From contig PXTN01000020.1 in assembly GCA_003022565.1 (NCBI GenBank), forward strand, positions 1-36,706: DNA of 36,706 nucleotides, in the 5' to 3' direction. This DNA comes from Bacteroidetes bacterium QS_3_64_15 (lineage in GTDB: Bacteria; Bacteroidota; Rhodothermia; Rhodothermales; Salinibacteraceae). Shown here one piece after another: positions 1-9,391 of this stretch; positions within the stretch are counted from its first letter, which is position 1; the number at the start of each line of letters is the position of its first letter. The translations under genes were made by a program, and so were the position numbers. The notes under the pieces were generated by a model, which worked only from the letters and a program-made list of their open reading frames with translations, was not told the DNA's origin and searched no databases.

Positions 1-279
1 GAGGTGGCGATCGATCCGGAGGCGCACCTCTTGGAACTTCCCAAGGAAGAGTTGCCCGAAGACTGGCAGGCGTGGCCATGGCCGGAGTCGACGCAGGAAC
101 TGGGCAGCTACTGGCACGCCGAGAACGCCTCACTGGCGCTTGAGGTGCCCTCGGCGGTGGTGCCACGCCAGAGCAACTATCTACTCAACGCGGCGCATCC
201 GGATTTCGAGGAGGCGAAAGTGCAGGGTCCAGAGGACTTCGCCATTGACGCACGACTGACGGGAAAGGGAGGAACGTAG
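1..279 (+). CDS. RES-domain protein, C-terminal part (gene starts before the window)
   Basis: The reading frame is open at the left edge and ends at the TAG at 277-279, so only the last 92 residues are visible. They match the end of a RES domain: a 'LP.dW' segment, then 'SYWHAENASLALEVPSAVVP', then 'NYLLNAAHPDF' and a closing 'F.iDaRL'. RES proteins are NAD+-degrading toxins, usually encoded just after a Xre/MbcA/ParS-like antitoxin. That partner would lie upstream, outside the window. The GTG at base 4 is probably internal and not the start. The family assignment is quite secure; activity as a toxin is inferred from the family. Confidence 0.8.
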   Translation, partial: EVAIDPEAHLLELPKEELPEDWQAWPWPESTQELGSYWHAENASLALEVPSAVVPRQSNYLLNAAHPDFEEAKVQGPEDFAIDARLTGKGGT

Positions 280-467
280 CAGCAGTCACGGATACGAAAC
301 GCCAGCGATAACAGAGCAGCTTCTGCTTCTCTACGGCTCGCGTTACCACCGGCTCGCAGTCGCACCTACCCTCGAGGTCAATGCTGCCTGTTTCTTGCTG
401 AAAAGAGAAGCAGCACTCCCAAAAAACGAAGATTTTTGAAACATCTCGTGGTTTCAACGCCGTTGCT

Positions 468-505
468 TTCTGCACATCAGCCTTCTGCACGTCATCCTTC
501 TTGCC
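468..505 (+). repeat. Imperfect 15-bp tandem repeat abutting a start codon
   Basis: Two 15-base units (468-482 and 483-497) of the form TTCTGCACRTCAKCC are followed by a partial third unit (498-505), and the ATG of the next gene follows at 506. The 15-base period (7+8) matches the array at 36638-36703, so this is placed in the same window-wide family of short degenerate repeats. It occupies the 5' leader where a ribosome binding site would normally sit. No Shine-Dalgarno motif is visible. Confidence 0.6.
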
Positions 506-1831
506 ATGAGAAAGCTGCTCGTCGTCGCCCTTGCCTTCGCGTTTCTCCCCGCTGCCGCGTCGGCACAGCAGGCGGCCTCCCAGCAGGCGCCTTCCCAGAC
601 GCTTCGCTCGCCGTCGCTACGCCTCGGGGGCGGCGCGGCGGTGTCCGTCTCCGACGGCCTCTCCTTTTTTCACAGAGCGGGGCCGAGCGTGGCCGCCGGT
701 CTCGACGTGCCCATTTCCGGCGCGCTCGACGTGACTTTCGACGTAGGTTACGCGCGCCTGTCATTGGATGAGGACCGGATCACGCACTTCCTTGACGTGG
801 CGGCCCTGGCCGCCGGCTCAGGCACCCTCGACTTCGAGGTCAGCGGCGGGGCGAATCATCTCGTTTCGGGCACGGCTGGACTGACGTGGACCTTTGCCAC
901 GCCGGGCTGGGCGGCGTTTTACCTGAGCGGGGGCACCGGGCTGCTCCACTCGTCCATCGGCGACGTCGACATCGAGGCGCGCGACGCCGAGGGCATTCCC
1001 ATCGAAGGCGATGGCGACGCGCGCCTACGAAGCAGCGGGGAGGGAACCTCCTTCGTCTTTGATCTCGGAGCGGGTGTGCGCCTGCCGGTCGCGGCGGGCG
1101 TGAATGTGTTCGTGGAACCGCGCTACGCGCTGTCTATGGACTCGAGATACTTTACCGCTCGCGCAGGCGTGTCGATGAGCAACATGTTCGGCCCGTCGCC
1201 CGCCGTACTGGGAGACGCGGCAGACCGGGAAGCGCCCGCCCCCCGGCGCTACGAGATGAGCGCCGGCTATCGTGGAACCTTCTTCGGCGACGGGGACGAA
1301 ACCGGCGCGGGCTACCGCGCGGAGGTGGCGCGCCGGTTCTTCTCCAGCCGCACGGGCTTGGCACTGTCCGGCGCCTACCGCCGCGCCGTAGACACTGACA
1401 TGGAGGAGGGGCTGCACTGGACGAAGCGCCGCGGCGTGGCCGCCGATCTTACCGTTTTCGTCGATGCACTTCGTTTCGAGACCGGTCGGGCGTCGCACCG
1501 GCTGCGCATCGGGGCGGGCCCAGCGGTGCGCCGACAGTGGGGAGAGCAGCCGCGCGTACTCGCCACCGGCGCGGATTCGCTGCAGGTGGCAACTTGGCGC
1601 GAAGGTACCGACAACGTGCACAGGGTGCAGGTCGATGGGAGAACGCGGTACGCCTTCACGAACGAGTTCGACAAAACTCAGTGGGGCAGCACGCTCAAGC
1701 TGGAGTACGTGCTCTCTTTCGAAAACATTACGGTTGGACCGAGCGCAGCCTACTGGTACTACGGCGAAGGCAACCCCGCCATGAGCTACGGCGTGCAGAT
1801 TGGCGTGCCCTTCGGCAAGGCGTCCGAGTAA
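506..1831 (+). CDS. Exported outer-membrane beta-barrel-type protein of unknown function
   Basis: The 441-residue product starts with a clear signal peptide (MRKLLVVALAFAFLPAAASA, cleavage expected before QQ). The rest alternates polar and hydrophobic residues, with many Gly, Tyr and Phe residues and short turns, as in outer-membrane beta-barrels. There may be two halves: residues 25-240, then a second barrel-like part starting near 'YEMSAGYRGTFFG' and ending in 'MSYGVQIGVPFGKASE'. The final strand lacks a terminal Phe. The gene stands alone and converges with the BamA-like gene. No enzyme motif was recognised, so localisation is an inference and function is unknown. Confidence 0.65.
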   Translation: MRKLLVVALAFAFLPAAASAQQAASQQAPSQTLRSPSLRLGGGAAVSVSDGLSFFHRAGPSVAAGLDVPISGALDVTFDVGYARLSLDEDRITHFLDVAALAAGSGTLDFEVSGGANHLVSGTAGLTWTFATPGWAAFYLSGGTGLLHSSIGDVDIEARDAEGIPIEGDGDARLRSSGEGTSFVFDLGAGVRLPVAAGVNVFVEPRYALSMDSRYFTARAGVSMSNMFGPSPAVLGDAADREAPAPRRYEMSAGYRGTFFGDGDETGAGYRAEVARRFFSSRTGLALSGAYRRAVDTDMEEGLHWTKRRGVAADLTVFVDALRFETGRASHRLRIGAGPAVRRQWGEQPRVLATGADSLQVATWREGTDNVHRVQVDGRTRYAFTNEFDKTQWGSTLKLEYVLSFENITVGPSAAYWYYGEGNPAMSYGVQIGVPFGKASE

Positions 1832-1872
1832 CTCTGACTCCCCTTTCAAGGTCTCGAGGAGGATTGATGGGT

Positions 1873-1893
1873 TGGGGGCCTCTTCGGCCCTCA
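1873..1893. terminator. Possible bidirectional terminator hairpin
   Basis: An 8-bp stem (one G·T pair) with loop TCTTC lies in the 85-bp gap between two convergent genes. No U-tract follows on either strand, so intrinsic termination is uncertain. The location between convergent stops is the main support. Confidence 0.35.
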
Positions 1894-1916
1894 CGCGGTT
1901 TGCCGAAGACCGTCGC

Positions 1917-3734
1917 TCACAGCCCCACCGACAGCCCCAAGTGCACGCGCCCATCGGCCGGGCTCTGTACCTCAGGATTGAGGGCGTAGGTGGCCGAGAC
2001 GCGCCCGATCGCCGTCTGAAGACGAACCCCGAGGCCGTAGCCCGGGTGCCAGCCCCGCGTGGCCGTTGTGGCTTCCAGGGCCGGACGAGCGACGTATCCG
2101 AGGTCAAAAAAGGCATGGGCGTAGGAGGCGCGGTCGAGCTGCAACCGATACTCGATGAGGCCGCGCGCCACCACAGTTCCCAGGAACCGATCCTCGTCGT
2201 AGCCCCGGAGCGACGTGGCGCCCCCGAGCCGAAACAGATCGCTCCGATCAAAGTCGCGACTAAGGAGCATCGAGCCCTCCCCGCCCACGGCGAAGACCTG
2301 GCGGCTGAAGAGGGGAAGGTATGTCCGGATGCGGCCCTGGAGGCGCTCTTGCCGGACGGAATTGGCGATGCGCGTCGTATCTCCGCCGGCCGTGATGCGC
2401 TGGAACCGCCGCTGCTTGCGGCCCTGTGCCAGCCGGAGGTCGAGGGAGAAGCCCCGACGCGGATTCCGAGTTTGATCGACCTCCTGGTAGCGCACGCCCA
2501 CGCCGTAGAAAAGGGTGGTGGAGCGCGGGATCTGCTGGCGGTCGTTCCGGAGCCGGGCGCCCGCCGGGCCGGGCCGCACGGCCTCGCGGCTTAGGGTGGC
2601 GGTCACCTCGAGCCCATTCCCCAGCCGGTAGCCGCCTTCGAGTTGATAGACTCGCTCGCCGTACGTCGAGTCTCGCTGCTCCCCGCGGAAGTGCCCCTCC
2701 AGCCGCAGCGGAAGGCCGAAGAGATACGGATCCGAGAGGGCCACGTCGAAGACACTCGTCTGGCCGGGCCGTCGGTCGAGGGTGAACTCGGCCCGCCGCC
2801 CGCCGCCGAACAAGTGCTTCAGGAGCAGGTGCCCGCTGCCCACGAGCTGCCCCGAGTCGCGCGCCTGGGACGGCGGGAGGTAGCCGAGCACAAAATCAAA
2901 GGCGCCCGGGGAGGCCTCTTCGACCGGAATCCGCAGTACGGCGCCGCCGTCGGCGGCGACGCGCAGCCGCGGAGCGTCGACCGACTGAAAAATCGCATGC
3001 TCCTGGAGCCGGCGCCGAATGGCCTCCGGGTCGTAGTTGCGCAGAGGCGCGCCCACCTTTACGCCGGCGAGGTGGGCCAGGAGTGCGGGCGTGGTGCGGG
3101 CGTCGTCCGGCACGTCGATGCGCTTAAGCCACAGCTCAGGGCCCTCCCTCACGCGCAGCGTCACCCGGAGGGTCGACGGTCCTTCTTTCGAGAGGCGCGT
3201 CTCCGCCACCCGAATCTGGGCGAGCGGACGCCCCGCCTCCTCGTACCGGTCCAGGAGCGCCTGAATGTCAGCTTCCAGTCGGTCGGGCCGAAGGGGTTCG
3301 CCCTCGTCGGTGTCCATCAGCGCGCGCAGTTCGTCCGCCGAGACGGCACTGTCCCCCTCGATGCGAAGGGCTCCAATTCGCACCTGCGGCCCGCGGCGGA
3401 CGTGGAGGCGCGCCGACCCGGGCGGAGCACTCGTGTCCACCGTGGCGGAGTCGAGCGTCGCGTAGTAGTAGCCCTTCCGACGCAGGTGTTGGAGGACGCG
3501 CCGGCCCACGGTCTGCAGGCGGTCGACAGAGGCCGTGGACACCGTGTCGGGCCACGGGGCGCGCTCCCCATCCAGCACGAGCCGCCACTGCACCGTCGGG
3601 GCCTCCGCGTTCGATTTGGACACGGCAGTTTGGGCACCCGCGCGCCGGAGCCCGCCGGTGGCTAAGAGCCCCGCCACCGCGAGCAACACCGCCCCGACCG
3701 TCGGGTATACGACATGTCGTCGGTGACTGCTCAT
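1917..3734 (-). CDS. BamA/TamA-like outer-membrane protein (POTRA repeats plus D15 barrel)
   Basis: This 605-residue protein has an N-terminal export signal (hydrophobic segment about residues 12-28, ending near 'RRAGAQ'). POTRA-like repeats follow, including 'VRIGALRIEGDSAVSADEL' and 'LWLKRIDVPDDA'. The C-terminal half is a surface-antigen/D15 barrel. The hallmark RGY motif of the L6 loop is present in 'RLGGATSLRGYDEDRFLGT', and the protein ends in 'LGLSVGL'. Family members insert or translocate outer-membrane proteins. The protein is shorter than a typical five-POTRA BamA and so is more likely a TamA-like or accessory Omp85 protein. It is divergent from the small exported protein at 3751, with only 16 nt between start codons. 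Confidence 0.8.
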   Translation of the reverse strand: MSSHRRHVVYPTVGAVLLAVAGLLATGGLRRAGAQTAVSKSNAEAPTVQWRLVLDGERAPWPDTVSTASVDRLQTVGRRVLQHLRRKGYYYATLDSATVDTSAPPGSARLHVRRGPQVRIGALRIEGDSAVSADELRALMDTDEGEPLRPDRLEADIQALLDRYEEAGRPLAQIRVAETRLSKEGPSTLRVTLRVREGPELWLKRIDVPDDARTTPALLAHLAGVKVGAPLRNYDPEAIRRRLQEHAIFQSVDAPRLRVAADGGAVLRIPVEEASPGAFDFVLGYLPPSQARDSGQLVGSGHLLLKHLFGGGRRAEFTLDRRPGQTSVFDVALSDPYLFGLPLRLEGHFRGEQRDSTYGERVYQLEGGYRLGNGLEVTATLSREAVRPGPAGARLRNDRQQIPRSTTLFYGVGVRYQEVDQTRNPRRGFSLDLRLAQGRKQRRFQRITAGGDTTRIANSVRQERLQGRIRTYLPLFSRQVFAVGGEGSMLLSRDFDRSDLFRLGGATSLRGYDEDRFLGTVVARGLIEYRLQLDRASYAHAFFDLGYVARPALEATTATRGWHPGYGLGVRLQTAIGRVSATYALNPEVQSPADGRVHLGLSVGL

Positions 3735-3750
3735 CGTGTCGCTCCACGGA

Positions 3751-4131
3751 ATGACGCTCGCTCATCGCGCCGCCCTTCCCCTCCTCGCCGTTTGTCTACT
3801 GGGCGTAGCGGGAAACGGAGGTGTTACGTCTCCAGCGCCGTTTGAACCCACAAGTGGTCCACGGGTTGCGCCAGTGCTTCCCCCGGACACCCTACGCACG
3901 TCCGCTGAGCCGGGCACGCCCCTCATTCTTACACTGCCGTCTGAGCTGGATGGGCGCTCGGTGGATCGCTACACCCTCTTGCGGGGTCCGGCGCTGAGCG
4001 GCGTCGCCGACCGCTCGTTCACCTGGATTCCGGAAGGGGCCGATCCCGGCGTGCACGAGGCCCTCCTCCGCACTCGCACCCCCGACGCGCCGTCCGACAC
4101 CCTCGTCCTTCGGATTGACCTCCAATCCTGA
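3751..4131 (+). CDS. Small exported protein, Ig/cadherin-like
   Basis: About 126 residues from the ATG at 3751. A GTG at 3736 is in frame but leaves only one base to the divergent start. The N-terminus has a basic residue and a hydrophobic stretch (RAALPLLAVCLLGVAG) that fits a signal peptide. The mature part ends with a segment like the last strands of bacterial Ig/cadherin-type folds ('SFTWIPEGADPGVHEALLR' then 'TLVLRI'). It may help the divergent outer-membrane protein or mutY only by proximity. Function is unknown. Coding reality is supported by strand-consistent composition and lack of a better opposite frame. Confidence 0.55.
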   Translation: MTLAHRAALPLLAVCLLGVAGNGGVTSPAPFEPTSGPRVAPVLPPDTLRTSAEPGTPLILTLPSELDGRSVDRYTLLRGPALSGVADRSFTWIPEGADPGVHEALLRTRTPDAPSDTLVLRIDLQS

Positions 4132-4140
4132 CCGGGGGTT

Positions 4141-4168
4141 GCGTAGTGCGTATTGCGTAGTGCGTATT
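4141..4168 (+). repeat. Heptamer repeat array (GCGTAGT/GCGTATT)
   Basis: Four perfect 7-base units alternate GCGTAGT and GCGTATT, and then 'TCGGG' follows. The array lies 10 nt after the preceding stop and 6 nt before the mutY start chosen here. The reverse-complement unit (AATACGC/ACTACGC) recurs in the array at 26666-26744, including the flanking 'ATTTCGGG'. Confidence 0.8.
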
Positions 4169-4174
4169 TCGGGC

Positions 4175-5392
4175 ATGACACACACCACTCTCCCGCAGCA
4201 CGCCGAACACAAAACCCCCAACCCATACCCCCCTCGCCCTTTCTCCCTTTCGCCCTCTCCCCCACGCCCCATTCCCGAACTTCCTCTCTCCCCCACCGAC
4301 CGACAGCGCACAGCGTTTCGCCAGGACCTGCTCGACTGGTACGACGAGCACAAGCGCTCGATGCCCTGGCGCGAAACGGACGACCCGTACCGCATCTGGG
4401 TGGCGGAGATCATGCTCCAGCAGACGCGGGTCGGCACGGTGCGCGACTACTATCATCGGTTCCTGGAGGCCTTCCCGACCGTCGGGGCGCTCGCAGACGC
4501 CGAGCGGGACGAGGTGCTGAAGCGCTGGGAGGGGCTCGGCTTCTACGCCCGGGCCCGCCACCTCCACGAGGCCGCCCAGCGCGTCGTCGAGGAGCACGAC
4601 GGCACCGTCCCCGACACGATGGACGCCATCGAAGACCTGAAGGGCATCGGTCCGTACACGGCCGCCGCCGTCCTCTCCATCGCCCACCAGAAGCCGCACG
4701 CGGTCCTCGACGGCAACGTCACCCGCGTGCTGTCTCGCGTGTTCGCAGTCGAGGAAGACGCCACGACCGGCACGGCCCAGCGCCACCTGCGCGCCCTCGC
4801 CAACGAGTTGCTTGACCCGAAGCGGGCCGGCGACTTCAACCAGGCGATGATGGAGCTCGGCGCACTGGTGTGCACTCCAAGCACGCCCCTCTGCGACCGC
4901 TGTCCGCTCCAGAACGTGTGCCGGGCCCACGACGCGGGGATGGAGGAGGACTATCCCATCACGCCCGAGTCGGAGCCCGTGCCGCACCACGACATTGCCG
5001 TGGGGCTTGTGTTCGACGACGGAGATCGACTCCTCATTCAGCGCCGCCCCGATGAGGGCCTGCTCGGCGGCCTCTGGGAGTTTCCCGGCGGGAAGCAGGA
5101 AGAGGGCGAGTCGATGGAGACCGCGTGCCGGCGCGAGCTCAGAGAGGAGCTTGGGATCGAGGTGGAAGAGGTGACACCGTTCTACACGCTCTCCCACGCT
5201 TATTCCCACTTCAAGATCACCCTGCACGCCTTCCGGGGCCGCCTCGCGGATGGTCCGCCTGAGGCGCGCGAGGACCAGCCCTTCCAGTGGGTCGGCATCG
5301 ACGAACTCGGCGACTACGCCTTTCCTCGCGCCAACCGCCGCCTCATCGAAGAGCTACACCGCCGTCGCGAAGAGCCATCCCTCTTCGACTGA
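4175..5392 (+). CDS. mutY: A/G-specific adenine DNA glycosylase MutY
   Basis: MutY removes adenine mispaired with 8-oxoguanine in base excision repair. The product has 405 residues from the ATG at 4175. The catalytic Glu is in 'AEIMLQQTRV' (E78), the helix-hairpin-helix is 'LKGIGPYTAAAV' (155-166), and the catalytic Asp is in 'VLDGNVTRVLSRV' (D179). A 4Fe-4S cluster motif follows as C233-x6-C240-x2-C243-x5-C249. The C-terminal third is a NUDIX-type 8-oxoG-recognition domain with 'GGLWEFPGGKQEEGES' and 'RRELREELGIEVEEV'. The first ~38 residues are Pro-rich and are encoded by the degenerate repeat described at 4235-4258. Conserved sequence begins only near residue 45. No better ATG lies downstream before the essential 'MPWRE', so the exact start is uncertain. 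Confidence 0.95.
   Translation: MTHTTLPQHAEHKTPNPYPPRPFSLSPSPPRPIPELPLSPTDRQRTAFRQDLLDWYDEHKRSMPWRETDDPYRIWVAEIMLQQTRVGTVRDYYHRFLEAFPTVGALADAERDEVLKRWEGLGFYARARHLHEAAQRVVEEHDGTVPDTMDAIEDLKGIGPYTAAAVLSIAHQKPHAVLDGNVTRVLSRVFAVEEDATTGTAQRHLRALANELLDPKRAGDFNQAMMELGALVCTPSTPLCDRCPLQNVCRAHDAGMEEDYPITPESEPVPHHDIAVGLVFDDGDRLLIQRRPDEGLLGGLWEFPGGKQEEGESMETACRRELREELGIEVEEVTPFYTLSHAYSHFKITLHAFRGRLADGPPEAREDQPFQWVGIDELGDYAFPRANRRLIEELHRRREEPSLFD
4235..4258 (+). repeat. Octamer repeats inside the 5' end of mutY
   Basis: Three 8-base units (CGCCCTTT, CTCCCTTT, CGCCCTCT) run in tandem within a pyrimidine-rich stretch (about 4213-4275). They encode the Pro/Ser-rich N-terminus of the predicted MutY. They resemble the intergenic 8-base arrays elsewhere in the window. 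Confidence 0.6.
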
Positions 5393-5457
5393 CCTCCACG
5401 ACCCGTGCTTTCCAGTCCCCTTAGCGCAAAACTTTCAACCTGAAGTCCCGAGCTCAA

Positions 5458-5967
5458 CTACTCTACGATCTCGGCCTCAGCCTCCTGCACGCCGCCCGAC
5501 TGACTTGAGCCATCCCCTCCAAAAATGGCGGCGCCAATGGCCCCGCCGATCGCCCCGAAAATGGCGTAGAGCACAAGGGTGAAGGCAAGTCCGCCCAGAA
5601 AAAGCAAAAGGCCTCCATTGCCCTGCTGTGCCATCATTTCGGGCGAAAAGGGCTGTTGTCCCTCCATGTTCTGCATCATGCCCTCCATCATGCCCTGGGT
5701 GATCGACTGCGAGTCGAGCCCAATGGGTCGCAGGGCCCGGTTCAGCAGACCGCTCAGGATCGCTCCCCCCGCCCCAGCGAGCGCTCCCACGTACACCCCA
5801 TCGGCGGTCTTCATCGATGAGACAGCCCCGGCGTACTGCTGGGCCGCTACGACCCCTCCGACGATGACGCCCAAACAACAGATCGTGTTGATGAGGCCGA
5901 GGTACGATGTGCCGAGAATACCCGTTACAACAGCGCCGACGAGAATTGACTGCTGGCGAGGAGTCAT
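5458..5967 (-). CDS. Small multi-pass membrane protein, unknown function
   Basis: This 169-residue protein has hydrophobic segments near residues 8-28 and 31-43 (containing 'NTICCLGVIVGGVVAA'), around 60-75 (Gly/Ala-rich) and 120-150 ('GGLLLFLGGLAFTLVLYAIF'). A Met/Gln-rich cytosolic or periplasmic loop ('MMEGMMQNMEGQQPFSPEMM') lies between them, and the tail is acidic. Gly-rich helices suggest tight packing. It is the second of two minus-strand membrane genes, 124 nt downstream of the DUF2085 gene, and converges with mutY. I do not recognise the family. Confidence 0.65.
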   Translation of the reverse strand: MTPRQQSILVGAVVTGILGTSYLGLINTICCLGVIVGGVVAAQQYAGAVSSMKTADGVYVGALAGAGGAILSGLLNRALRPIGLDSQSITQGMMEGMMQNMEGQQPFSPEMMAQQGNGGLLLFLGGLAFTLVLYAIFGAIGGAIGAAIFGGDGSSQSGGVQEAEAEIVE

Positions 5968-6091
5968 GGAAGTCGAAAGCCTGGGTGAGCGAAGAGCCGC
6001 GTGAGGAGAGCGCGTGCGAAGAGCCCGCGCGCCTGGGAAAAGGTCGCACGAAAATAGCCAAAAACGCCCACAACCGAAAACAGACTCTCCT

Positions 6092-6577
6092 CTACTGGGG
6101 ACCTTCGGAAGCGGCGGTCCGTGCCACCCGGCGGAGCAACCGGTCCGTCACGTAGCTGGCCGCGACCGTTCCGAAGAGAAGGCCGGTGAGAGCCCGGCTC
6201 ACCGGCCCGTTGCCCCAGAGTCCCAGCACGGGCCCGAGCCAGTCGACGCCGAGTGGGACGAGTGATCCGAGCAGCAGGTAGCGCCCATGCCGACCAAGCA
6301 CCGCCCACAACCCTTCCCCGCCTCCCGACAGCAGTCGGGACGCGCCGACCACGAGTCCGAGGTAGATGCCGCTGCATCGGTCGCAGATGGCAATTGGCCC
6401 GCCGCCGATGTGGGGAGACCGGCCGGGCATCTGATGACACACCGACGCAAAGCCTCGTCGTACCACCCTCTGCATCTCAACGGGGAGAAACGGCGGAAGC
6501 AAGGCGAACAGAAGCACTCCGCTCGTGCCGACCAGCAGGCCATACCAGACCAGACGCGTGCGGGACCGTCCGAACAT
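6092..6577 (-). CDS. DUF2085-family membrane protein
   Basis: The chosen ATG at 6577 gives 161 residues. A longer frame from 6649 adds 24 residues of poor quality. The diagnostic DUF2085 pattern is present: 'CHQMPGRSPHIGGGPIAICD' followed by 'RCSGIYLGLVVG', with the conserved CHQ and CxRC/SGIY elements. Three or four transmembrane helices are visible (start, around residues 80-100, and the C-terminal third). The cysteines and histidine suggest metal binding or redox chemistry, but the family has no established role. The palindrome at 6323-6340 lies inside the coding region. Confidence 0.8.
   Translation of the reverse strand: MFGRSRTRLVWYGLLVGTSGVLLFALLPPFLPVEMQRVVRRGFASVCHQMPGRSPHIGGGPIAICDRCSGIYLGLVVGASRLLSGGGEGLWAVLGRHGRYLLLGSLVPLGVDWLGPVLGLWGNGPVSRALTGLLFGTVAASYVTDRLLRRVARTAASEGPQ
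6323..6340. repeat. Dispersed 18-bp palindrome, copy 1 (inside DUF2085 gene)
   Basis: TCCCGAC-AGCA-GTCGGGA is a perfect 7-bp inverted repeat with a 4-base centre. It matches the window-wide consensus TCCCGACNGCNGTCGGGA. On the minus strand it encodes part of 'ASRLLSGG' in a loop of the membrane protein. Confidence 0.7.
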
Positions 6578-7104
6578 GAGGGGGCGACACGACGTGATGA
6601 ACGCAGAGCAGACGGGGCCTCCTTTCTTCGGCACCGACCTTACTTCCAATCAGCCGCGAGGGTTCGGGGCCACTTAGCCCAGTGTTCTCACGAGAGGCGT
6701 AGCGAGGCACAAGAGGTGGCCTCACGATGCTATTTGCGCATGCCGTGTGCGCACCGCAGGCGATGCCACATGTCGGCGAGGAGGAAACATGAGCAGATGG
6801 GAGCCTGCCCCCGACCGCCGTCGGGGCTGCCTCTGACGCCGCAGTTGCGTCCCGTGAGAACTCCGGGATAGCCTCCGATCACTGCTCCCCCCGCAGAGAC
6901 TCTCCTTCCTCCTCTACCACCTCCCCCTCCTTCCATCTTCTAGTCCCACGTCTACCCGTTCCTTTATCGCACGCAACCCACCGGAGGAGACCTGGGACCT
7001 TCCGAGGCGACGACCGTGTCAGAGGTCGCTAGAGGATCTTCACCCTCTGCTTTCCGCGGTCCGGGAACACAGACCATCCCCCCATGTTTCTACCGATGGA
7101 TTCA
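6578..7104. other. Long intergenic region upstream of groES
   Basis: No gene is supported in these ~530 bases. They contain one copy of the dispersed palindrome (6809-6826) and a strongly pyrimidine-rich stretch on the plus strand (about 6889-6965). A 15-codon ORF at 6789 has a good GAGGAGG motif before its ATG, but the palindrome runs through it and it has no protein-like features. The groES promoter should lie at the right-hand end, but I cannot assign -35/-10 boxes confidently. Confidence 0.5.
6809..6826. repeat. Dispersed 18-bp palindrome, copy 2
   Basis: CCCCGAC-CGCC-GTCGGGG is a perfect 7-bp inverted repeat around a 4-base centre, in the gap upstream of groES. It fits the consensus of the other four copies with C/G in place of T/A at the outer ends. 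Confidence 0.65.
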
Positions 7105-7131
7105 TTATCACTCGCCACTGGTGAGTGATAA
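7105..7131 (+). promoter_or_regulatory. CIRCE-type HrcA operator upstream of groESL
   Basis: A perfect 9-bp inverted repeat with a 9-base spacer: TTATCACTC-N9-GAGTGATAA. This is the CIRCE architecture (canonical TTAGCACTC-N9-GAGTGCTAA), with one base changed symmetrically in both arms. It sits 52 nt before the groES start. By family knowledge, HrcA repressor bound here would restrain groESL transcription until heat or other protein stress. hrcA is not in the window. Confidence 0.9.
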
Positions 7132-7183
7132 CAGCAACCGAAGTCTCACCCGCACATCATTCATAAGGCATTCTGAACGCATT

Positions 7184-7474
7184 ATGACGGAAATTAAACC
7201 CCTCGGCGACCGCGTCGTCGTCAAGCCGAAACCGGCCGACGAAAAGACCGAAAGTGGACTTTACATCCCGGATTCGGCCAAAGAGAAGCCCCAAGAGGGA
7301 ACGGTCGTCGCGATCGGTCCGGGCCGTGTTGAAGACGGCACGCGGATCGAGATGACGGTTGAAGAGGACGACGATGTCCTCTACGGCAAGTACGCCGGCA
7401 CCGAAGTGACCCTCGATGGTGAGGAGTACCTCATCATGCGCGAGAGCGACATCTTCGGCATCGTCGAAGGATAA
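7184..7474 (+). CDS. groES: Co-chaperonin GroES (Hsp10)
   Basis: GroES caps the GroEL folding chamber in the cytoplasm. The product is 96 residues, the usual family length, beginning '[20 protein letters not shown]'. It has the mobile loop '[19 protein letters not shown]' and the closing '[12 protein letters not shown]'. The ATG at 7184 is chosen because conserved sequence begins there. The frame extends upstream to 7016 but would read through the CIRCE operator. It is 94 nt ahead of groEL, in one operon under the operator at 7105-7131. Confidence 0.97.
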   Translation: MTEIKPLGDRVVVKPKPADEKTESGLYIPDSAKEKPQEGTVVAIGPGRVEDGTRIEMTVEEDDDVLYGKYAGTEVTLDGEEYLIMRESDIFGIVEG

Positions 7475-7559
7475 CGCTTCCGGCCGTCCCGTGGCGCTTG
7501 ACGTCGCGGTTGGACGACCGACTTTCACCCCCCGCACAAAACACAAACGAACCTCTTAA

Positions 7560-9254
<1,695 letters not shown>

Positions 9255-9325
9255 CCCATCCGCTCCGTGCGACGCGTCCCTGACGATTCCTCGGGGCGTG
9301 CCCACGAGCGCTCCGCACGATTCAG

Positions 9326-9360
9326 GCTGCCTCTCCCCCTCCGGGAGGGGCAGCTTTTTT
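9326..9360 (+). terminator. Rho-independent terminator of groESL
   Basis: A GC-rich stem of about 12 bp (one G·T pair) begins GCTGCC and closes GGGGCAGC. It is followed at once by six T residues (9355-9360). It lies 72 nt after the groEL stop and 32 nt before the convergent gene's stop. Confidence 0.9.
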
Positions 9361-9391
9361 ATTTGCCCCGTCGTCCCTTGGGGCCGCAGCA

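Noticed and set aside
2643..3665. 340-codon plus-strand frame opposite the BamA-like gene
   Set aside because: Shadow of the POTRA/barrel gene, with no start context and no recognisable domain.
6789..6836. 15-codon ORF with a good GAGGAGG motif upstream, before groES
   Set aside because: The dispersed palindrome makes up most of it, it has no attenuator-like structure, and it is ~350 bp from groES.
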